Positions 57,681-64,000 of a DNA stretch of 64,000 nucleotides are shown piece by piece. Position numbers and translations under genes: made by a program. Position 1 is the first letter of the stretch; each line of letters begins with the position of its first letter. Origin of the DNA: Vitellaria paradoxa (taxonomy: Eukaryota; Streptophyta; Magnoliopsida; Ericales; Sapotaceae); the NCBI GenBank assembly GCA_019916065.1, contig CM034233.1, forward strand, positions 51,522,447 to 51,586,446, read 5' to 3'. Under the pieces are notes generated by a model, which was not told the origin of the DNA, searched no databases, and saw nothing but the letters and a program-made list of their open reading frames with translations.

Positions 57681-59505
57681 GCTGCTGCTGCTTCAGAGAG
57701 AACACGAACCACTGGAAGGTTAAGAAGATAAATTCAACAGAACAGAGAATTGGAGGCTTTTGTCCTCTAACTCCCAAGGAGGTGGGAATATTTCTTCAAG
57801 CTCTGGGTTACTCTGCATCAACGTTGATTTATATTGCTGCTGGGGAAATTTATGGTGGTGACATTCACTTAGCAGAGCTTACATCTCGCTTCCCAAATGT
57901 CGTTTTCAAGGTTCTTTATTTGCATTGGCAAAGAGTTTAGTGTGGCTAAGTTGCAATTTTGTATAACCATGAACTGGGGTGTCTGGTTGATGACAGGAAA
58001 CAATTGCTACCCAAGAAGAACTCAAAGTGTTTGGCAATCATGCATCGCAAACTGCAGCACTCGATTATATCGTCTCTGTAGAGAGTGATGTGTTCATTCC
58101 ATCTTATTCAGGTAACATGGCAATAGCTGTTGAGGGGCACCGCAGATTCTTAGGCCACCGCAAGACAATCACTCCGGACAGGTATTAATGCGATCAATTT
58201 AAAAGGGAATTTTTAAGTGAATCCAAGGCACCATTTTGGCGCTGCTTCTTTTTTTTTTTTGGGCTATAGAAAAAAGAATGAAGAATAAATGGGCTAGTTG
58301 TCTATCAAAATCCAACTGTTGGAACTATGAAGTTTCAAACTGCTATAAAGTTTCAAACTCCCAACAGCCAATTTGTGGAACTATGAAGAGCATTGAGGAG
58401 CAGTTAATTTGCTTTTTCTTTCAGAAAATAAATTGTAGACATTTCTTCGATCAAAGCCAACGATTGTTAGTTGCATGGAAATCACTCTTGCTTGTGGCAC
58501 CGGAAGAAATTTCCCTTGGGAAGATTACACACCCTAACACGTTTGCTGTTTAAACCTGCAATCCTGCATGGTGACACCTTCATATTACCATATACGAATG
58601 TTGCTGCGGGTGGTGTAGATTTGAATTCAACATTTAAATCATTTTTTTTTTGTTTTTTATTTTCAATGAAAGAATGCTGTTTGGCAAGTATTTCCTGTAG
58701 CAACAATTTTAGCTTTGTCGGCTTCACCACTTACATCACCTTATCATTATGGCAGATTTGAGATGCTTAATATATCTTCTTCTGCCTTCACAAACATTAT
58801 CTGCAGGAAGGGTCTTGTAGAAGTGTTTGATCAGCTGGAAACCGGACAGCTTAAAGAAGGAACATCATCATTGTCATACATCGTCATGAAACTACACAAG
58901 AACAGGTACTCGGTTGAATTTTTCAATGGATCTTTATATATATACACACACATATATTTACACATAGGAAAATATTTTGAAAAATGAGAAACTTGCTTGA
59001 TGCCAGTATGGGTTTTGTTTTAATTAAAAGAGAATCGCTATATTGAAAAATTTATAACAATTAAACCATTCTTGTCAATATATCTTGTTATGTTTGCTTG
59101 TCACTGTAATCGCCGACATAATAAATGGAAATAAAAATTTGTGAGACTTCTATGAGGATCCTTCTTAAAGCACTTTAACAGAAAGACAGTCCTTGGTGCT
59201 TTAGAGAACTGCGAAAGACTGTTCAGAATGCTTTATAAAGAAACAAGGGAACCAACTCAAATCTTTTCTGGAGTGCCTCAAACAATTAGGACTAGAAAAT
59301 AGAGTTGAGGATAAGCGGGTGGGATGCAGCTTTAACGGGATTATATATGTTCTACAGGGAAGGAGCGCCAAGGAAAAGAAGAGGCCCCCTTCCAGGAATC
59401 AAAGGACGAGCGCGGTTCAGGACTGAAGAATCCTTTTACCAAAATCCGTACCCCGAATGCATGTGTGGGTCCAGAAAGCACCATTATCCAGTAGTTGAAG
59501 ACTGA
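38592..59505 (+). CDS. GDP-fucose O-fucosyltransferase family protein (plant type), 11 exons
   Basis: Exons: 38592-38870, 52751-52829, 53138-53205, 54287-54375, 55437-55614, 56403-56531, 56917-57053, 57697-57910, 57997-58181, 58807-58905, 59358-59505. All introns are GT-AG and phases agree, giving 534 codons plus TGA. Residues 54-72 form one hydrophobic segment after a basic N-terminus, a Golgi type II signal anchor. GGLNQMR (134-140), HLRYEKDM (291-298) with FTGC after it, and GNMA / [11 protein letters not shown] (430-448) are family motifs of plant O-fucosyltransferases, which are expected to move fucose from GDP-fucose to protein or glycan acceptors in the secretory pathway. The exact acceptor cannot be told. 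A second ATG at 38667 (residue 26) may be the real start. Weakest point: joining exon 1 across a 13.9-kb intron; phase and the missing anchor support it. Confidence 0.85.
39811..40680 (+). pseudogene. RTE-type LINE reverse transcriptase fragment
   Basis: From 39811 the plus strand reads [20 protein letters not shown], then a decayed catalytic region ([10 protein letters not shown] where FADD would be expected), then LEFGGTLV and [12 protein letters not shown]. Later frames give QEVPKSNHF and YLGSII. These in order are the C-terminal half of plant RTE LINE pol. The end (about 40630-40678) is GTAGCTGATCCCATCTAATT followed by TTG/TGAG units, the well-known RTE 3' end phrase. Many stops and frameshifts are present. 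It is 5'-truncated. Confidence 0.75.
41085..42660 (+). pseudogene. 5' end of a second Copia element: LTR, primer site and gag relic
   Basis: TGTCAGAATATC (41085) to CTCTCAACT (41249) has the look of a short Copia LTR, and TAGTATCAAAGC (41250-41261) is a two-mismatch form of the usual initiator-Met primer site TGGTATCAGAGC. From about 41840 there is a gag relic: ITCEKLNG, then YLIWSH, then [15 protein letters not shown] and [14 protein letters not shown], the UBN2-type Copia gag order, then a Gly/Ser-rich end. Frameshifts are numerous. No pol or 3' LTR was found, so the rest is deleted. Confidence 0.7.
43052..43064. repeat. Left target-site duplication of the L1-type LINE
   Basis: CCAAAATTTGGAC, identical over 13 bases to 48978-48990 at the other end of the LINE. 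Confidence 0.85.
43384..46824 (-). pseudogene. LINE ORF2 relic: endonuclease, reverse transcriptase, zf-RVT
   Basis: From 46824 down: [11 protein letters not shown] and VVCLQETKL of the APE-type endonuclease, LGGDFNMVR, then ISDH-like [10 protein letters not shown] near 46120; linker with [16 protein letters not shown] motifs from 45319 with [31 protein letters not shown] and [10 protein letters not shown] holding the catalytic Asp pair; then, after frame changes near 44660 and 44300, an 878-bp frame (44262-43384) with GGAGIRQL and [18 protein letters not shown] and HLLIHC of the zf-RVT domain. An active ORF2 would nick the target and copy the RNA there. At least four breaks make it inactive. 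Confidence 0.9.
47155..48938 (-). pseudogene. LINE ORF1 relic (DUF4283-like)
   Basis: Frames at 48938-48519, 48498-48310, 48288-48100 and 47997-47155 succeed each other on the minus strand, separated by stops or frameshifts. The last has [12 protein letters not shown] and [13 protein letters not shown], in the style of the nucleic-acid-binding ORF1 of plant L1 elements, followed by a charged low-complexity tail. I see no intact CCHC knuckle. It would have coated the LINE RNA. Confidence 0.7.
49666..50385 (-). mobile_element. Cassandra-type TRIM with 5S rDNA-derived LTRs
   Basis: Two related LTR-like copies, about 49666-49985 and 50080 to about 50385, start TGTAACGACTTGCATCTC and TGTAATGACCTGTATCTC. 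Each includes a reverse-complement 5S rRNA-like stretch: in the left copy GGAGGGTCACCCATCTTGGT then CTCTCGTTCAAACACACTTA, in the right copy CTCGAGCACGCTTAACCCTA. Next to the right copy GCTCTGATACCA (50066-50077) is the complement of the initiator-Met primer site, which sets the element on the minus strand. The internal part is only about 95 bp and non-coding. 5S-bearing LTRs and this size are the hallmark of Cassandra. The outer right edge is approximate and no target duplication was found. Confidence 0.8.
50066..50077 (-). other. Primer-binding site of the Cassandra element
   Basis: GCTCTGATACCA on the plus strand equals TGGTATCAGAGC on the minus strand, the standard complement to the 3' end of initiator tRNA-Met, two bases from the LTR edge at 50080. 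Confidence 0.85.
50430..51465 (-). pseudogene. hAT-family transposase relic (DUF659 and dimerisation regions)
   Basis: From high to low on the minus strand: a [16 protein letters not shown] segment near 51440, like the CxxH-type motif of plant hAT/DUF659 proteins; a decayed middle with FVDEREAL; a frame (50982-50677) with [11 protein letters not shown]; then, in another frame near 50720-50660, [20 protein letters not shown], which matches the hAT C-terminal dimerisation region; then [15 protein letters not shown] near 50575. Several stops and frame changes are present. Neither terminal inverted repeats nor the 8-bp duplication were found. Confidence 0.75.
54177..54267 (+). mobile_element. 63-bp RTE LINE tail insertion with 14-bp target duplication
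   Basis: AATGGAAATCCAGT occurs at 54177-54190 and again at 54254-54267. Between lie 63 bp, with CCCACCTAGTGGGAAAAGGC followed by TTGG repeats. That phrase is the 3' end of plant RTE LINEs, also seen in variant form at about 40632-40675. The whole insert is therefore an extremely 5'-truncated RTE copy. It lies in intron 3 of the O-fucosyltransferase gene and ends 19 bp before exon 4. Confidence 0.75.
54480..55420 (-). pseudogene. 5'-truncated L1-type LINE fragment in intron 4
   Basis: On the minus strand a frame from 55375 to 55106 starts [11 protein letters not shown] and has [20 protein letters not shown] and [12 protein letters not shown]. This spacing recalls the end of the zf-RVT region of plant LINE ORF2, though the Cys/His residues of the finger are not kept. 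A stop near 55106 and AT-rich sequence to about 54480 would be its 3' part. Boundaries are not sharp and no target duplication was fixed. Confidence 0.55.
55922..56216. mobile_element. MITE-like element in intron 5 with an 82-bp tandem duplication
   Basis: The left part reads GGAGGCTGACATA and the right end, reversed and complemented, starts GGGAAAGCTAACATAATAAT. Interior motifs CCCGTGACATTGA and TTAATCTAACAGTC match the MITE at 6700-6869. The unit starting GGACGAGTAATTATAAATG is present twice (55896-55977 and from 55978), so the left arm has been copied in tandem together with flank. Confidence 0.6.
56341..56395. repeat. T run and C/G homopolymer block in intron 5
   Basis: A T run is followed by about 14 C, then G-rich sequence (GGGGGGCGGGGGGG), only about 10-20 bp before the exon 6 acceptor at 56401-56402. 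It can pair with itself and is unusual in this AT-rich gene. Confidence 0.8.
57639..57690 (+). repeat. (TTG)n(CTG)n repeat forming the end of intron 7
   Basis: About 13 TTG units pass into CTG units and CTTCAG, which is the acceptor of exon 8 (57697). The repeat replaces the usual pyrimidine tract. Confidence 0.85.
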
Positions 59506-60155
59506 ATTTTTTTATCTTTATTTTTTAACCAAGGTGTGTATGACATTCTTTCAGGAATTCCATTCCATAAGAGCCATCCATGAAGTTTTTTTAGATTAAA
59601 CGTCCTTTTTTTTAAAAAAGAAAGTCAAATGGACGCAATACAGGTGTAGCAAACCCCTTTGTACATGATGTATTCCACCTAAAGTATCGGTAAAGATAGA
59701 GAACTTGACGGGGAAAAACGTATTCTTGTGGGCCTGAAATATGATTATCTATCAAGCAAGAACAGGGCATTCATCATAATCATGGGAATGGATAGTGTCT
59801 TACTCTTGTGGTCTGTTGCAGTTTAGCTGCTTCTTTGATGTTGTTATGGGTGGTAATTACAATTTGAACTTGTGAATCCGTCTAATTAAATCTAAATTAA
59901 ATAGGTTGGAATCCAATTAAAATTATAAGCGGACATAATCGAACAGGTAAGACAATAATTACTTAATTAATATGTTTACATGAGTTGATGATATAACTTA
60001 TTAAGCACATAATTATCTATTTAATCAATAATAGAAGCAAATATTATGAGATGAAAGTGAAAAATTTTTTTACTTAACCAATTAGGTTCATAACTGAAAA
60101 ATCTAATAAATAAATGATAAATAGGTTAATTTTTTTTTAATAAGATTCACATGCG

Positions 60156-60196
<41 letters not shown>

Positions 60197-61505
60197 ATAT
60201 TTTTCTCTGTTGCTCTCACATCAAGTATTAATTAATTTAATAGATTATAATGTTATCCTTATTAGGAACATGGTATTATTCTTATTGGTTCCATGTTACC
60301 TACATTAGGTCATAAATGTTCACTTAATGCAAGCTAAGGAGAAGGTACATGGGGAGTTAATATCTGATCATTTTGCATATATGTTTTCTTAACATTCTTT
60401 TAGGTGATGGGAGAAAACATCACTTTTACTTGAGGAGTCATAATAGCTCTAAGAAATTTTATATATGTCTAATTTTTAATTCATCAGTTGTTAGGGACTT
60501 TTACACATGTAAATTAAATTATAAATATATTAAAAAAATGTTAAAAAATATGCTTAAAATTTATCCCAAAAAAAAAAAAAAAAACCGAAATTAGAATTTG
60601 AGTTTATGAGTTTGATATAATTTGTATCTAAGTTGTCCAATAACAACTTATTTGGTTTGGTTAAATCATTAATTTGCACCGTTTTATACAAGCCAGTACT
60701 AAAATGTATATTTGGGATGACAGAAAATACCAAAATGAATTGACGGTGATTTTATATCTAAAACCTAGGATGGGGTTGTTCCAAGTTTACAAGAGAGCAT
60801 TACTTTTTCACATTTGCATGCTAGGAAATTTTTTCCACCATTAAGGATGGAATTGAGTTGAGTTTAGTTTGCAAATAGCATGAAGTTTGAGCTTGACTTC
60901 TAAATAACTCGATTAACTAAAAAGACTTTATGTTGAATATAATAAATTAAAATTAATAATAGCTCAACTTAATTAAAGAAACATTGTCTCGATAAATTAA
61001 ATTGACATCATTTTTGATTAAAAATATTAAAATATATATATATATATATATATTCAAGTTAGTTTGCAAGCTTTTTAGCCGAGAACTTAATAACTCGAGC
61101 CTGGATTTTGTTTGTTTAAGTCACGAAAGTTTTGCGGGCAACTTAGCTGGTGGGCACCTGTATTCCTCTAAATATTCTACTGGGAGGAAGGTTTGAATGC
61201 AATTCAACGTCATATTGGTTATGTTAAAGTTGGTACGTCTTAGCACTTATAATATAGGAACGTATCATTGTGTGCTTACTGAGAATTGGCAACTCTTTGG
61301 GTGGTGTTTTTTGTGCTCAGCTTTTGCTTGTAGTGCGCAAATTAGCTAAAAAGAGTCAAAACTAAAAACAGAGTAAAGTAAATGTTTGAAACCCTTGTTC
61401 TTCAGTATGTGGTTTGTAAAATAAACAAAAAAATAAATAAAATGTTTTGAACTGAAATTGAACTCGTTTATAACCACTGCAATTGTCATTACCGGTAAAA
61501 ACTAA
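59506..61505. other. 3' flank of the O-fucosyltransferase gene
   Basis: The first few hundred bases after the TGA will include the 3' UTR. No clear polyadenylation signal is chosen. Further on, AT-rich DNA holds (AT)n tracts at about 60163-60188 and 61032-61053 and an A run near 60567-60585. No other gene is recognised. Confidence 0.55.
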
Positions 61506-62060
61506 GGCTTCGTTTAGGAATGCCCCAGCTAATAGTTGCTAGTTAATAGCCACTTCTTAGATACTGTAGTATCTAATTGTTGAATTATTTCTAAATTATG
61601 AAATTACTTTTTCTTAAACACTATAGGCACGTAAATCCTTAAACCAACAAATGAGCAGCTAATTGTTGGGTCATTTTTAAATTACAAAATTACACTTTCT
61701 TAGACACTGTAAGCATGTGAATCCTCAAACCAATAAATGAGATTAACCCCTTTTGGCAGTAAGCATGTAAGTCCTTAAACAAAATAAATGGGGATGACGC
61801 TATCAGGAAAAGGGGTTGATCCATTTTAGCAGTCGGCATGTGAATCTTTAAATCAACAAATGGGATTGACCTCTTCTGGCAGTAGGCATTTGAGGACCTA
61901 GGGCATTTGTGTGTTCAAAAGTAGTTTTGGAAGATAGCGTGAAATATCAAGAATACAGATGTCAATATATAAATTTATTAGAAAAGTTAGGGCAAAAAAA
62001 ATTAGTTATCTTAGCTTCCCAAACACAAAAAAGTAGCTTTTTTGGTTGATAAACCAAGCC
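61506..62060. mobile_element. 555-bp Tourist-like MITE with TAA target duplication
   Basis: TAA flanks both ends (61503-61505 and 62061-62063). The left end GGCTTCGTTTAGGAA is inverted at the right as GGCTTGGTTTATCAA. Inside, a GCATGTGAATCCTCAAAC-type unit recurs about four times (61627, 61713, 61763 and 61839 regions). No coding capacity. Confidence 0.7.
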
Positions 62061-62063
62061 TAA

Positions 62064-64000
62064 AGCTAGCATCATCTAGAAGACTAAAGCAAACCTCATC
62101 TAGGTTTAAATCCAACTGAATGTGTACTAGAGATCAGAAATTATTAAAGAAATAAAAAGATATTACTATTGTCCTTGTAGGAGATCGATAAATAAATAAA
62201 TAGTTAATACATTTAAGATAATTATATATTTACAAAATATAGTCTTAATTCATTCTATGTCATTAGTTTTGGGATGTGATATGGTTCCAAATGATGAACT
62301 AGATACGAACAATTTCACTAAGAATTAATTTTTGGACAAATTTATCTTTTGTTTTATTTTGAATGTAGGGCCAATTCATTAGAGATATTCAGGCTCCAAT
62401 TTTTTTTTTTTTTTTTGGGGTAAATTTTGATTTGTATCGAGAATTCTCTTTAGAGATGTATATAAATAAATTTAGAGTTTTGAGGAAGAATACACTTCCA
62501 CCCTCCCGAAACCAGACAGATTAGTATGTGAAGTTTTATCTGCTAATCCTATCAATAAAGAATCTATAGCTGAAACTTTATCTGAGAACCTTCTCAATAA
62601 TGAATCTATAGTTGGTGAAGAAAAATAATGGTGGAATCTATTTTTTAGATAAAGGAAATCACTTGTCTTTTATCTCAAATTGGAATACTTTGACACCAAA
62701 CTTCTGTAAATTTTTTATTTGTATCGAGAATCTTCTTTGGAAGTGTATATTAAAAAATTTAGAGTTTAAAAGAAGGATATGCTTCTATCCTCTCGAACCA
62801 CTTGGATAGATAACACAACTCTTGTATCCATTATGTAAAGAAACTTCATCCAAGTAGCAATAGGCATGCAAAATTTAACATATTGCATCTAAGCTTTTGA
62901 AAAAAGAAGAAAAAGAGAGAAGTCCAAGTTTGGCTTCTAAGCTTCCGAAGTCGATATCTCTCACCTTGAGCTGAATCACCAAAATCACCACCACAACAAT
63001 GTTTATTGCATCGAATGCTTCTCGATCCGACTAGTTTTCCTCTCCAAACCTCACTTTCTCTCTCTTCTCTATCTATCCCATTAAGAAAAAAGGAAAGAAA
63101 GAAGAAAAAAAAAAAAAGATGGATGGGCCTTTGGCCCAGTTGACCAACCCAATACAACTTCGGACTAAACCCAATTTAAGAAAAATAAAATGAACCTAAT
63201 TATCCAAACCAAACCTTAGGTTTAAATATTTAATTGACCCAAAATCTCAAATAAATAGTCAAAATAAAATACTGAGTGTTACACAACCAGTCAAATGAGC
63301 ATGCTATATAGAAATTAAGATTTCTCAGTATTGGTTTAAATCAAAGTGTAACTTTTGATGACCAAGTTATGATTACTTAAAAATTACGACACAAGAATGG
63401 ATTGAGTTGCAAAGGGGGTACATCAATTCCTTCAATTAATCCTTCAAGATAGATACAGTATGATCCAAGTTTTTATTTTTGGACATGAGATATTCAATGG
63501 TACTATCAAATTGACTCTTGTGATTTGTCATTAGTAATTGTGTTGATATGGACAATTTTAGACATGCAAATAAAGTCGGCACTCCAAAGTGGAATCTAAC
63601 TATTCTGACTAGATGTGTCTTTTTGAAGTGAAATGGAGATCTTAATGATTTTTGAATTGCATTTTGCTCTAATTTTGCCGATAGAAATTATTTTGGGCTT
63701 GTGAGACCAGTTGACTTTTGTTGCGACCAAACCTGTGTGTTGTGGATCAGGCCTCTCTCTTGCAATGTGAGTGTCCATGATTGCTCGAATTTTTGAAAGT
63801 GGTTTTAGAAGGTGAATTTTAAATAGAGGTCATGGCTTGAGCATTCGGAGTTGCCATATGACATTTTCAAAAAAGATATGCCAAGAAACCCAAATTTTTA
63901 AACTTTAATTTAAAAATATTTTTGTTATGTTTTTGAAATTATAACAAATGACCCTTCTTAGTGGCTCGAAACAGATATATGCAATCAGAGATAATGGATT
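62064..64000. other. AT-rich DNA with an unrecognised degenerate repeat
   Basis: A block of about 110 bp beginning GTAAATTTTGATTTGTATCG (62421) recurs at about 62706 in diverged form, with an inner 43-bp duplication (TTTATCTG...AATCTATAG) between. The tract about 63830-63870 has GCATTCGGAGTTGCCA, a phrase I associate with large gypsy elements, but no boundary was found. No gene is supported. Confidence 0.4.

Noticed and set aside
1..64000. CRISPR array, bacterial operon, organellar insert or endogenous virus
   Set aside because: No regularly spaced array with unique spacers, no Shine-Dalgarno-led gene clusters, no plastid or mitochondrial genes and no viral coat or movement protein motif were seen.

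Overview
The window looks like AT-rich nuclear DNA from a flowering plant, probably a eudicot. The species cannot be told from the sequence. Evidence is an intron-containing gene for a plant-type GDP-fucose O-fucosyltransferase-like protein with GT-AG introns, a truncated plant family GH18 gene, and a dense layer of plant-type transposable elements: Copia, gypsy-like LTRs, L1 and RTE LINEs, PIF/Harbinger, hAT, CACTA, Tourist-like MITEs and a Cassandra TRIM carrying 5S rDNA. No bacterial, organellar or CRISPR features were seen.

Layout. 1-9 kb: a truncated GH18 gene start on the minus strand (979-1248), microsatellites, three MITEs (two with clear TAA target duplications), and a decayed gypsy-type coding fragment (8176-8610). 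9.3-22.5 kb: mostly LTR-derived DNA. Two solo LTR-like units are bounded exactly by 5-bp target duplications (9326-10923, GCATG; 20157-22520, GAAGG). Two more LTR-like regions are degenerate, and one includes a 102-bp tandem array. Two very short TTACC-poly(A) insertions carry 14-16 bp target duplications. 24.2-35.1 kb: a three-level nest, in which a dying PIF/Harbinger element (transposase plus Myb/SANT-like ORF, minus strand) is interrupted by a two-LTR Copia element (27093-35120, TSD CTTTA), itself interrupted by a non-autonomous CACTA-like element (31064-33104, TSD ATA). 36.5-36.9 kb: an unrecognised minus-strand leader/ORF relic.

38.6-59.5 kb: the one apparently intact gene, read as 11 exons (534 codons plus stop) for a type II membrane O-fucosyltransferase-like protein. 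Its first intron is about 13.9 kb and carries an RTE LINE fragment, a Copia gag relic, a 5.9-kb L1-type LINE with 13-bp target duplications, a Cassandra TRIM and a hAT transposase relic. Later introns carry an RTE-tail micro-insertion, an L1 fragment, a MITE-like element and a TTG repeat abutting a 3' splice site. 59.5-64 kb: AT-rich flank with a 555-bp Tourist-like MITE and an unrecognised degenerate repeat.

I found no convincing new multi-gene system. The most unusual signals are the TSD-flanked poly(A) micro-insertions, one of which has an uninterrupted tandem copy beside it as an empty-site reference, the RTE-tail micro-insertion 19 bp from a splice acceptor, and a tRNA-like pol III promoter relic inside the CACTA-like element.
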